DNA of 5,986 nt, taken from a bacterium. Its GTDB lineage: Bacteria > Desulfobacterota > Deferrimicrobia > Deferrimicrobiales > Deferrimicrobiaceae. This document shows, piece after piece, positions 1 through 5,986 of this stretch. The DNA is taken from the NCBI GenBank assembly GCA_020056545.1, contig JAGVHM010000152.1, positions 1 through 5,986 on the forward strand, given 5' to 3'. Positions within the stretch are counted from its first letter, which is position 1; each line of letters begins with the position of its first letter. The position numbers and the translations under genes were made by a program. The notes under the pieces are model-generated. The model was not told the origin of the DNA. It made no database searches and saw only the letters and a program-made list of their open reading frames with translations.

Positions 1-203
1 GGAGGGGGGACTCCGTTCGTGGCTCGCCGGGCGCTCGTTCCCAAATCGCCCGTCTGCGCTTTAACCTCACTGCGCCCCCCTCCTGCGGCGGCTCCGCCGG
101 ATCCCCCTTGCGGCGTTGCGCGACTTCCGGGTTCCTTCCGTATATTTGACCGCGGGCATTTCATGGGGCGCATGGAGGACATCGATTCTTCCGTGTCGCG
201 GTT
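1..203. other. Non-coding GC-rich stretch downstream of the gene cluster
   Basis: No reading frame here on either strand has a credible start, ribosome site or recognisable protein. A plus-strand frame opening with GTG at 19 runs antisense into the DinB-like gene and looks like chance. I see no hairpin followed by a T-run that would make an intrinsic terminator for the minus-strand cluster. Most of the sequence is C/G-rich, with a short hairpin and imperfect direct repeat at 75-115, so it could be a dispersed intergenic element. Confidence 0.5.
75..115. repeat. Short hairpin flanked by an imperfect direct repeat
   Basis: CGGCG (86-90) and CGCCG (95-99) pair around a GCTC loop. The tract C6-TCC-TGCGGCG (75-90) recurs imperfectly as C5-TTGCGGCG (103-115). 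There is no adjacent T-run on either strand, so a Rho-independent terminator is unlikely. It may be part of a genome-wide intergenic repeat, or simply low-complexity GC-rich sequence. Confidence 0.35.
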
Positions 204-737
204 TTATCCCTTGATCTTCCGGACGAGCGCCTCTATCTGGGGATGGTGCTGCCGCTCGTGCCCCAGGACGAGGATGCACGGCCACTCGTAGAGGTTGAGG
301 TTCCCGAAGAGGATATGGGGAAATTCCACGCCCCGCGGGTCCGCTCCGGCGAGCATCTCCAGCGACACGCGCATCTGCTTCCGGCACTCCGCCGCGCGCC
401 CAAGCAGCTCTTCCTTGCCGATCCCTCCGGTAGGGATCGCCGCCTCCGGCGCCTTCCCGGCCTTCCCGGGGGGAATCAGCAAGGGACGCACGGTGAGGAC
501 CGAATCGTCCGCGGGATATGGGGGGAGCTTTCCCGCGTTGTCCTTGAGGCATTTGCGGATCACCTTGCTGGTCCCCGTTTCGGCGATTATCAGGTGCTCG
601 AGGATTTCCGCGACGGACCACTCGCCGTCCACCTGGCGGGCGAAATCCGCTTCGGAGAGACCCTTCGCCGCGCCCAGGGTGATCTCCCTGATCTTCTCCA
701 TCTCGTCCCACAGTTCCTCGAGCTTGCGCGGAAGCAT
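204..737 (-). CDS. DinB-like superfamily protein, putative metal-binding
   Basis: This 177-residue protein has the pattern of the DinB/YfiT-like four-helix bundle fold. The N-terminal helix LEELWDEMEKIREI is followed by GEWSVAEILEHLIIAE (38-53), the hallmark region, with His48. Near the C-terminus GHERQHHPQIEALV (159-172) provides His160 and His164. His48, His160 and His164 match the usual three-histidine metal site of this family. No signal peptide or membrane segment is seen, so it is probably cytoplasmic. Members include thiol-dependent transferases and many proteins of unknown function; nothing here indicates a substrate. A central Pro/Gly-rich segment (about 72-105) probably forms a loop between helices. 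It lies 15 bases after the SurA-like gene and has its own good ribosome site, so it is probably the last gene of the unit. It is unrelated to DNA polymerase IV, which shares the DinB name. Confidence 0.85.
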   Translation of the reverse strand: MLPRKLEELWDEMEKIREITLGAAKGLSEADFARQVDGEWSVAEILEHLIIAETGTSKVIRKCLKDNAGKLPPYPADDSVLTVRPLLIPPGKAGKAPEAAIPTGGIGKEELLGRAAECRKQMRVSLEMLAGADPRGVEFPHILFGNLNLYEWPCILVLGHERQHHPQIEALVRKIKG

Positions 738-744
738 CCCCGTT

Positions 745-750
745 CTCCTT
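745..750 (-). promoter_or_regulatory. Shine-Dalgarno for the DinB-like gene
   Basis: AAGGAG on the minus strand lies 7 bases before the ATG at 737-735, within the 15-base gap after the SurA-like gene stop. It confirms the start and suggests efficient translation as the last gene of the cluster. Confidence 0.8.
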
Positions 751-752
751 AG

Positions 753-1730
753 CTACAGCCGGATGTCGATCGAGGCGGTTTTTTTAAGCTCCGCCAGGAT
801 ATCGGCGTACGCCTTCTCGCTGTTGCGGTCCGCCATCTCCTCCGCGAGCGCATCTTTCATCTTGGCCAACTCCGGCAATGTCCCGCCCTGCCGCTCCTTC
901 ACGTAGACGAGATACGCTCCGTTCTCGGTGAAGAACGGGGGCGAGGTCTCGGCGGTGCGCAGGCGCCGTATCTCCTTCTGTATTTCCGGCATCAGGTCGG
1001 CGGACTTCACGAAATCGGAGGAGGTCACGGACGCTCCCGGAATGGACTTTGAAAGCAGCTCCGCCACCTCGGGGAGAGTGCGCCCGGAACGGACGTATTC
1101 GGTCGCCTGCTGCGCCGCGATGCGCAACCGGACCACCGGTTCCACTCCCGCCTCTTCGGGCGGCAGCGGCAGGTGCAGCGTCACGAGCCGGATCTCTCCT
1201 CCCTCCCTGAACCGCTCGGCGTTCTCCCTGTGATATATCCTTACCTCCTCGTCCGTGACGGTCACCTCCTTGAGCTTCTTCGCCCGGACGATTGCGCCCC
1301 TTTCCATCTGCCACCGCAGCCGCTTCCGGTAAGCCTCGATGGTGATACCCTCCCGGGCAAGCGCCTCCGAAAACTGGGCTTCCGACAGGCTGTTCGTCCT
1401 CCGGACCGACTCCACCGCCCGCGAGATGTCGGCATCCGGGACCGCATTCCCCATCTTCGCAAGCTCACGCCGGACCAGGACCGACTCGACCAGCGTCTCG
1501 ATCCAGCGCAGGATCCGCCTTGTCTCCTTTTCCTCGCGCAGGTAGATGTCCGCATCCCCCACCGGGATGCCTAGTCCCTCGGCCGCAGCGTCGCGAACCT
1601 CGGAGAAGGTCACCGGCTCCTCGCCGACCACGGCTACGACGCCGTCGACGACCCTCGCCCAGGCGGATGAAGCCACCGCCGCCGCGACGAAGATCCAAAG
1701 GAAGATTGCCGTAAGCCGCGCGGTTCTCAT
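753..1730 (-). CDS. Secreted SurA-like periplasmic chaperone with one degenerate parvulin domain
   Basis: This 325-residue protein resembles SurA, the periplasmic chaperone that escorts outer-membrane proteins. A Sec signal peptide is clear: MRTAR, a hydrophobic core, then a likely cleavage after AWA at residue 25, giving a mature start RVVDGVVAVVGEEPVTFSEV that closely resembles SurA N-termini. Residues about 110-160 (NSLSEAQFSEALAREGITIEAYRKRLRWQ region) match the SurA N-terminal helical domain pattern. Residues about 178-280 correspond to a single parvulin domain. EIRLVTLHLPLP aligns with the SurA form ELNLSHILIPLP, placing Thr184 at the catalytic histidine, and GAYLVYV (271-277) places Tyr273 at the second. 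E. coli SurA has two parvulin domains, so this is a shorter version. I infer a chaperone with little or no isomerase activity. The start at 1730 is chosen for the signal peptide, the purine-rich ribosome site and the ATGA overlap with the preceding gene; the 26 extra in-frame upstream residues are charged and Gly/Pro-rich and do not look real. Confidence 0.92.
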   Translation of the reverse strand: MRTARLTAIFLWIFVAAAVASSAWARVVDGVVAVVGEEPVTFSEVRDAAAEGLGIPVGDADIYLREEKETRRILRWIETLVESVLVRRELAKMGNAVPDADISRAVESVRRTNSLSEAQFSEALAREGITIEAYRKRLRWQMERGAIVRAKKLKEVTVTDEEVRIYHRENAERFREGGEIRLVTLHLPLPPEEAGVEPVVRLRIAAQQATEYVRSGRTLPEVAELLSKSIPGASVTSSDFVKSADLMPEIQKEIRRLRTAETSPPFFTENGAYLVYVKERQGGTLPELAKMKDALAEEMADRNSEKAYADILAELKKTASIDIRL

Positions 1731-2701
1731 TTTCCTCCCCCTGCCATCTGATCGATGAGCGCTTCCTGGACCCGGATGTCGGACTTGCCGACCTGCGCCC
1801 GGAGCCACAACCGGAACGCTTCCTCCCTGCGGCCCCTCAGCAGCTCTTCCCGGATCTCCGGCGCCGCGTCGGCCAGGGAAAGCGTGTGCGCCGGCTCCTT
1901 CCTTACAACAACGAAAAGGCTGAAGCCCTGATCCCGCGGGACGACCCCGCTTACCCCGCCCTCCTTCAGGGAGAAGAGCTCCGCGGCAAGCTCCGTCGGG
2001 AGGTCTTCCCGGGCAACGTCCCCGAGGTCGGCGGACGTGGGCCGGATCTCGCCGGTCGATAGGCGCTCGACGACCTTACCGGGGCTTTCCCCCTCCTCAA
2101 TCCGTTTTCGGGCGGAGAGAGCGCTCTCCTCCGAATCGAAAAGGAGCTGGCTCACCCGGACCCGCTCGGGAAGAGACAGATGTTTCGCCCGCCTGCGGAA
2201 AACATCGTCCACTTCCTCCTTGGACACCGACGCCCGCGAGTCGGCTATCGCAGCCGCGGTCTTCCGGAACAAAAGGGAACGGGCAAGTCCCGCCCGCCAC
2301 GTCTCCATGTCCGTCCCGGCCTGCAGAAGCGCTTTCTCCAGGCCGCCCGGCGGGAAGTCAGAGCGGAACCGCTCGATCTCCTTCTCCACTTCGGAGCCGG
2401 AGACGGAAACTCCAAGCCGCTCCCCTTCCGAAACGACAACTGCGCGCTCTATCAGGATGCGCAGCGCATCCTGCACCTCGCCGCGGCCGGCGCTTTTCGT
2501 CGGGACCGAAGGCGAAAGTCCCCTGCGGGCGGCGATCTCGTTCTTGAGATCCTTCAAGGAAATGCGCGCCCCGTTGACCTCGGCCACCACGACATCCGCA
2601 TCCGAGCGCGGGGCCGGTTCCCGCGAGCAGGAGAAAATAAGGGCCGCCAGGGCGGCGGCCAGGGCCATACGTGCGGAAGCCCGGGGTAAATTAGGGAGCA
2701 T
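1727..2701 (-). CDS. Parvulin-like probable lipoprotein with replaced catalytic histidines (SurA/PpiC family chaperone)
   Basis: This 324-residue protein is probably a membrane-anchored folding factor of the SurA/PpiC family acting in the periplasm. The N-terminus has a hydrophobic stretch (about 13-23) ending in LIFSC with Cys25, a slightly unusual lipobox because of Phe at -2. VVVAEVNGARISLKDL (37-52) resembles the start of SurA-type N-terminal domains. A parvulin-like domain spans about 179-268: VSQLLF (183-188), SADLGDV (223-229) and DQGFSLFVV (257-265). Compared with the gene just upstream, Gln185 replaces the first signature histidine and Ser261 the second, while Asp225 is kept. I infer loss or strong reduction of isomerase activity, leaving a chaperone role. 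The start is ATG at 2701; the preceding bases are A-rich with only a weak Shine-Dalgarno. Met12 (2668) is an alternative start and would give a more typical short lipoprotein signal. It starts 19 bases after the preceding gene and ends overlapping the next. Confidence 0.9.
   Translation of the reverse strand: MLPNLPRASARMALAAALAALIFSCSREPAPRSDADVVVAEVNGARISLKDLKNEIAARRGLSPSVPTKSAGRGEVQDALRILIERAVVVSEGERLGVSVSGSEVEKEIERFRSDFPPGGLEKALLQAGTDMETWRAGLARSLLFRKTAAAIADSRASVSKEEVDDVFRRRAKHLSLPERVRVSQLLFDSEESALSARKRIEEGESPGKVVERLSTGEIRPTSADLGDVAREDLPTELAAELFSLKEGGVSGVVPRDQGFSLFVVVRKEPAHTLSLADAAPEIREELLRGRREEAFRLWLRAQVGKSDIRVQEALIDQMAGGGK
1734..1741 (-). promoter_or_regulatory. Shine-Dalgarno inside the preceding gene, deciding the SurA-like start
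   Basis: The minus strand reads GGGGGAGG followed by AAA and then ATG (1730-1728). The purine run lies within the last codons of the upstream gene and encodes its Gly-rich C-terminus. The spacer is short (3 bases from GGAGG), but together with the ATGA stop-start overlap it supports initiation at 1730 by translational coupling. A longer in-frame start at 1808 is not supported. Confidence 0.7.
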
Positions 2702-2720
2702 TATGTTTATTGTGCCGTCT

Positions 2721-3647
2721 TCAGTACCCTGACCCTGTTTGGGGCTGGCCCGCTCCTACGGACGGGGGCGGCGCCCCCTTCGCCGGGTTCCGGGAGGCGC
2801 CAGGCGGCGGGGCCTGCGCTTCTTCCTGTTTCACCATCATCTGGATCTTAGACTGCTGCCTCACCTGGGAAAGGAGGTTCTCGAACGCATCCCGCTGCGC
2901 CTGCTCCCGCAGGTCCGCCGCTATCTGTCCCTTCACCTCTTCAAAGGGCTGCACCCCGGCGGGCTTCTTCTCCCCCACCCGGATCAGGTGGAATCCGTAG
3001 GATGTCCGGACCGGGCCGGCCACCGAGCCGGACGCGGCGGCGAAAGCCGCAGCCTCGAACGTCCTGTCGAACTTCCCCCGCTCGATGAAACCGAGGTCGG
3101 CCGCGACCCCTCCCTCCTTCGCCGCAGTTTTCATCATCTCTTCGAAAGCCGTTCCGCTCTTCAACTTGCGGGCGGCCGCTTCCGCCTGCGTCCGTTCCTT
3201 GAAAAGCAGATGGCTCACATGCACCCGCTCGCCCACCCGGAAAGCCTCGGCGTTGGCCTCGTAGAACTTCCGGAGCGCATCGTCAGATAGTCCCGGCGCC
3301 TTTTCCGTCACGTCCCGCAGCAGCGCCTCCAGGAGGATCGACCTGCGCGCCATGTTCAGCCGTTCGCGGATCTCCTCGCGGCGGTCGTACCCGCGCCGCA
3401 GCGCCTCCTGCATCAGGAGGTCCCGGGTGATAAGGCTTTCCAGGAACTGCGACCTGCCAGCCGGCGTGTCCAGGATCGGCCGGACGTAGGGAGGCAGCGA
3501 CTTCGCCTCTTCCTCGACCGCCGCCTCGGTGATCGGCTGGCCGTTCACCATGGCGAGCACCTTCCCCGCTTTTCCCGTCTCGGCCCCGCTGCAGGCCCAC
3601 AGGAACGGAATCGTCCCCGCGATCAGCGCCACGGCAAGCTTGCGCAT
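2721..3647 (-). CDS. Lipoprotein parvulin-type peptidyl-prolyl cis-trans isomerase (PpiC/PrsA-like)
   Basis: This 308-residue protein should catalyse proline cis-trans isomerization or assist folding of exported proteins. It begins with a lipoprotein signal peptide: MRK, a hydrophobic stretch, then lipobox LWAC with Cys19 as the lipidated residue. Ser at +2 fits outer-membrane sorting in a diderm. A SurA/PrsA-type N-terminal helical region follows, opening with VLAMVNGQPIT (30-40). The parvulin domain runs from about 140 to 228: VSHLLF (144-149) with the signature His146, ADLGFI (183-188) with Asp184, and GPVRTSYGFHLIRV (211-224) with His220. All the expected active-site positions are therefore present, unlike in the next two genes. 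The tail from about residue 276 is rich in Pro, Gly, Ala and Gln and is probably disordered. The start is fixed by AGGAGG 8 bases upstream and by the signal peptide. The precise name (PpiC, PrsA or SurA paralogue) cannot be settled by eye. Confidence 0.94.
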   Translation of the reverse strand: MRKLAVALIAGTIPFLWACSGAETGKAGKVLAMVNGQPITEAAVEEEAKSLPPYVRPILDTPAGRSQFLESLITRDLLMQEALRRGYDRREEIRERLNMARRSILLEALLRDVTEKAPGLSDDALRKFYEANAEAFRVGERVHVSHLLFKERTQAEAAARKLKSGTAFEEMMKTAAKEGGVAADLGFIERGKFDRTFEAAAFAAASGSVAGPVRTSYGFHLIRVGEKKPAGVQPFEEVKGQIAADLREQAQRDAFENLLSQVRQQSKIQMMVKQEEAQAPPPGASRNPAKGAPPPSVGAGQPQTGSGY

Positions 3648-3655
3648 GCGCTTCG

Positions 3656-3661
3656 CCTCCT
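3656..3661 (-). promoter_or_regulatory. Strong Shine-Dalgarno for the active parvulin lipoprotein
   Basis: On the minus strand AGGAGG sits 8 bases before the ATG at 3647-3645. It lies in the 48-base gap after mfd, so this gene has its own strong ribosome entry and does not depend on coupling to mfd translation. Confidence 0.85.
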
Positions 3662-3695
3662 TATCGTTGCAAATGTCGTCGAATCCCTTGAAATA

Positions 3696-5986
3696 TTATA
3701 TGCTACGCCCCGGCGGAAAGCGGTTCAACAGGTATTTGGCCGCCGCAAGGACCGCATCCGGGTCTTCCGCCGGAATCCTCATCGCCAGCACCTCCCCGCG
3801 AACGAAATGGAATTTTTTCCTGTCCTTCATCACCCACTGGACCAGGAGGCCGCGGTCGACCTCGGACCTATCCGAAAGCGTTAGAAAGAGCGAGCCATTC
3901 CCGCGCTTTAGCTCCCTGACGCCCACCGAGCGCATCAGGACCCGAAGCCGCGAAAGGTCGCAAAGCGCCCGGGCCGGGCCGGGAAGACGGCCGAACCGAT
4001 CCAAGAGCTCCAGTTCCAGCTCGTCGGCGGCGTCCATCGTCCTTGAAACCGCCATCTTCCGGTAGAAATCGAGCCGGACCCCCGCCTCGGGGATGTAGTC
4101 GTCCGGCAGGAAGGCCGGCATCCGAAGATCGAGCTCCGGCTCTTCCTCCGTGGCGGCCGCTCTCCCGGAAAGCTCGGCCATCGTCTCAGACAGGAGCTGC
4201 GTGTAAAGCTCGTACCCGACCTGGTGGATCTGCCCCGACTGGTCTTTCCCGAGCAGGTTGCCGGCGCCGCGGATCTCCAGGTCGTGCGAAGCGATCTTGA
4301 ACCCGGAGCCCAGCTCCGTCAGCTCCTCCAGCACGGCCAGCCGCTGCGCCGCCTCTTTCGTCATCGCGATATCCTTGGGCACCAGGAAGTATGCGTAGGC
4401 GCGGTGCCGGTCACGTCCCACGCGGCCGCGCAGCTGGTAGAGCTGGGCGAGCCCGAGCCGGTGCGCCTGGTTGACGAGGATCGTGTTCGCGTTGGGAAGG
4501 TCCAGCCCCGCCTCGATGATGGCCGTGCACAGCAGGAGGTCGACCCGGCGCGACGCGAAGTCGTCCATGGCGAGAGCGAGCTCCTCCTCGTCCATCTGCC
4601 CGTGGGCGACCCCGATCCGGACTTCCGGGAGGTTTTCCTTGAGGAACCGCTCCATCGCGGGGAGGGTCTGGACACGGTTGTGGACGAAGAAGGCCTGCCC
4701 GCCGCGCCGGATCTCCCGATCCACCGCTTCCCGGACCGTCTCCTCGGAGAAGGGGAGGACGAATGTGCGGATGGAGAGGCGGTCCTCGGGAGGCGTCGCG
4801 ATGATGCTGATGTCGCGGATCCCGGAGAACGCCATGTGGAGCGTCCGCGGGATCGGCGTGGCCGACAGCGTGAGCACGTCCACCGCGGCGCGCAGCCGCT
4901 TCATCTTCTCCTTCTGCGCCACGCCGAACCGCTGCTCCTCGTCTATGACCACGAGCGCAAGGTCCTTGAATGAGACGTCCTTCTGCAGGAGCCGGTGCGT
5001 GCCGACGATGATGTCCACCTTCCCGAGCGCCAGGTCCTTCACCACCGACGCCTGTTCGGCTTTCGACCGGAACCGGGAGAGGTTCTCGACCCGGACGGGG
5101 TAGCCGGAAAGGCGCCTGCAAAACGTCTTGAAATGCTGCTCGGCGAGGATGGTGGTGGGAACCAGGACCGCCGCCTGGCGGCCGTCCTGCACCACCTTGA
5201 AGGCGGCCCGGATGGCCACTTCCGTCTTGCCGTACCCCACGTCCCCGCACACGAGCCGATCCATCGGGCGGGGGGAAGTGAGGTCGTCCGTGACCTCCCG
5301 GATCGCCCTCTGCTGGTCCGGCGTCTCCTCGTGGTCGAAGGAAGCCTCGAACTCCCGGTAGATCTCGTCCGGCGCGGCGGACGGGGGGCGGACCGCCAGC
5401 TGCCGCTTCGCCTGGATCGAGACCAGGTCCTGCGCCATCGCGAGCAGGGAGTCGCGCACGCGCTGCTTGGCCCGCTGCCATGCGGTCCCTCCCAGGCGCG
5501 CCAGCTTCGGCCTGGCTTCCTCGGAAGCGACATAGCGCTGGACGCGGGACATCTTCTCAACGGGGACGAAGAGCCGGTCGCCGCCCGTGTATTCCAGGAC
5601 GAGGAAATCGCCCTCCACCCCGGCGGCAGCGCGGCGCAAAAGCCCCCGGTATACACCGACTCCGTGGTCCACGTGGACGGCCAGATCGTTGACGCGTATC
5701 TCCCTTAGCGAGAATTCCTCGGCTGGAAGCTCCGTCTCCCGGCGCGCCCGGCGGGCGCGGGCCTTCTCGCCGAAGACCTCCGTTTCGGTCACCACCGCCA
5801 CGCGAAGCTCGGGGAAGCGGAAACCGCGTGTCACCTCGGAACAGCAGAGGGCGACCCCCCGTTGGCCTTCGAGCGAATCGGCAAGCGTAGCCCCGGTGGA
5901 AAGCGGAAGCGCGTACCTCGCCAGCAGCTCTTCCATGCGCCCGGTCTGTGAGGGCGTAAGGGAAGTCACGATGAAACGGTCTCCCC
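3696..5986 (-). CDS. mfd: Transcription-repair coupling factor Mfd (5'-truncated by window edge)
   Basis: Mfd is a cytoplasmic ATP-driven DNA translocase that pushes or removes RNA polymerase stalled at lesions and recruits UvrA for nucleotide excision repair. The frame is open to the right edge; about 762 residues are visible, roughly the C-terminal two thirds of a protein usually near 1150. Counting from the GTG at 5969, the RNA polymerase-interacting (CarD/TRCF-like) domain carries VHVDHGVGVYRGL at 98-110. Next come Walker A GDVGYGKTE (242-250), the Walker B box DEEQ (343-346), motif III SATPIPRT (369-376), motif V around TAIIEAGLDLPNAN (482-495) and motif VI QLRGRVGRD (512-520). The TRG-type element HDLEIRGAGNLLG follows at 562-574, and the C-terminal TRCF domain spans about 610-700. 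The UvrB-like and UvrA-binding N-terminal domains lie outside. The GTG at 5969 is not the true start, because coding sequence continues upstream. RecG shares the helicase motifs but lacks this RID and C-terminal domain. It stops at TAA, 48 bases before the next gene. Confidence 0.98.
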   Translation of the reverse strand, partial: GDRFIVTSLTPSQTGRMEELLARYALPLSTGATLADSLEGQRGVALCCSEVTRGFRFPELRVAVVTETEVFGEKARARRARRETELPAEEFSLREIRVNDLAVHVDHGVGVYRGLLRRAAAGVEGDFLVLEYTGGDRLFVPVEKMSRVQRYVASEEARPKLARLGGTAWQRAKQRVRDSLLAMAQDLVSIQAKRQLAVRPPSAAPDEIYREFEASFDHEETPDQQRAIREVTDDLTSPRPMDRLVCGDVGYGKTEVAIRAAFKVVQDGRQAAVLVPTTILAEQHFKTFCRRLSGYPVRVENLSRFRSKAEQASVVKDLALGKVDIIVGTHRLLQKDVSFKDLALVVIDEEQRFGVAQKEKMKRLRAAVDVLTLSATPIPRTLHMAFSGIRDISIIATPPEDRLSIRTFVLPFSEETVREAVDREIRRGGQAFFVHNRVQTLPAMERFLKENLPEVRIGVAHGQMDEEELALAMDDFASRRVDLLLCTAIIEAGLDLPNANTILVNQAHRLGLAQLYQLRGRVGRDRHRAYAYFLVPKDIAMTKEAAQRLAVLEELTELGSGFKIASHDLEIRGAGNLLGKDQSGQIHQVGYELYTQLLSETMAELSGRAAATEEEPELDLRMPAFLPDDYIPEAGVRLDFYRKMAVSRTMDAADELELELLDRFGRLPGPARALCDLSRLRVLMRSVGVRELKRGNGSLFLTLSDRSEVDRGLLVQWVMKDRKKFHFVRGEVLAMRIPAEDPDAVLAAAKYLLNRFPPGRSI

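Noticed and set aside
86..99. Intrinsic terminator for the cluster
   Set aside because: The hairpin stem is only 5 base pairs and no T-run follows on the minus strand.
67..711. 214-residue minus-strand frame overlapping the DinB-like gene
   Set aside because: Its Arg/Gly/Pro-rich translation matches no family, while the alternative frame has DinB-fold motifs and a strong ribosome site.
243..906. Plus-strand open frames opposite the DinB-like and SurA-like genes
   Set aside because: They cross the junction of two well-supported genes on the other strand and show no domain or signal.
1731..1808. N-terminal extension of the SurA-like gene to a start at 1808
   Set aside because: The added residues are Gly/Pro/Arg-rich and would bury the signal peptide; the ATG at 1730 has a ribosome site and the ATGA overlap.
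3648..3695. Promoter in the gap between mfd and the first parvulin gene
   Set aside because: The gap is somewhat AT-richer, with TTTCAA and TTGCAA-like words, but no properly spaced -35/-10 pair is convincing.
4224..4973. Long plus-strand open frame antisense to mfd
   Set aside because: It lies opposite the conserved helicase region, its translation is charged and repetitive without a recognisable domain, and long antisense frames are expected in GC-rich coding DNA.
4411..5481. 356-residue minus-strand frame inside mfd
   Set aside because: It is an out-of-frame Gly/Ala/Arg-rich shadow of mfd, whose own frame carries all the expected motifs.
4995..5708. Another long plus-strand open frame antisense to mfd
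   Set aside because: It mirrors codons of the RID and helicase domains of mfd; no ribosome site or family resemblance.
5967..5969. GTG at 5969 as the start of mfd
   Set aside because: The frame remains open to the edge (GDRFIV upstream) and Mfd requires about 390 more N-terminal residues, so it is an internal Val codon.

Overview
This window is GC-rich bacterial chromosomal DNA. All five convincing genes lie on the minus strand and read from the right edge towards the left. The content is a transcription-repair factor gene followed by periplasmic or outer-membrane folding factors with lipoprotein and Sec signal peptides. This indicates a diderm (Gram-negative) bacterium. An mfd gene followed by parvulin/SurA-type genes is an arrangement I associate with Deltaproteobacteria such as Geobacter and relatives (Desulfobacterota), but that lineage call rests on memory and general character, not on a search.

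Layout in the direction of transcription. (1) 5986-3696 is the C-terminal two thirds of Mfd, the transcription-repair coupling factor; its 5' end lies beyond the window. (2) After 48 bases with a strong Shine-Dalgarno, 3647-2721 encodes a lipoprotein parvulin-type peptidyl-prolyl isomerase with an apparently intact active site. (3) After 19 bases, 2701-1727 encodes a second parvulin-like, probable lipoprotein whose two signature histidines are replaced. (4) Overlapping it by 4 bases (ATGA), 1730-753 encodes a secreted SurA-like chaperone with one degenerate parvulin domain. (5) After 15 bases, 737-204 encodes a small DinB-fold protein with a probable three-histidine metal site. Bases 1-203 hold no gene I can support, only GC-rich sequence with a short hairpin and an imperfect direct repeat.

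The tight spacing and common strand suggest one transcription unit, with no convincing internal promoter or intrinsic terminator. The three middle genes look like a diverged set of paralogues handling outer-membrane or periplasmic protein folding: one probable active isomerase and two probable holdase-type chaperones. Mfd works in the cytoplasm on stalled RNA polymerase, so its link to the chaperones is probably one of shared expression and not of shared mechanism. The DinB-like protein has no assigned role here. The window is mostly housekeeping; the loss of catalytic residues in two of the three adjacent parvulins is the most noteworthy signal. I see no sign of a mobile element, CRISPR array, RNA gene or defence system.
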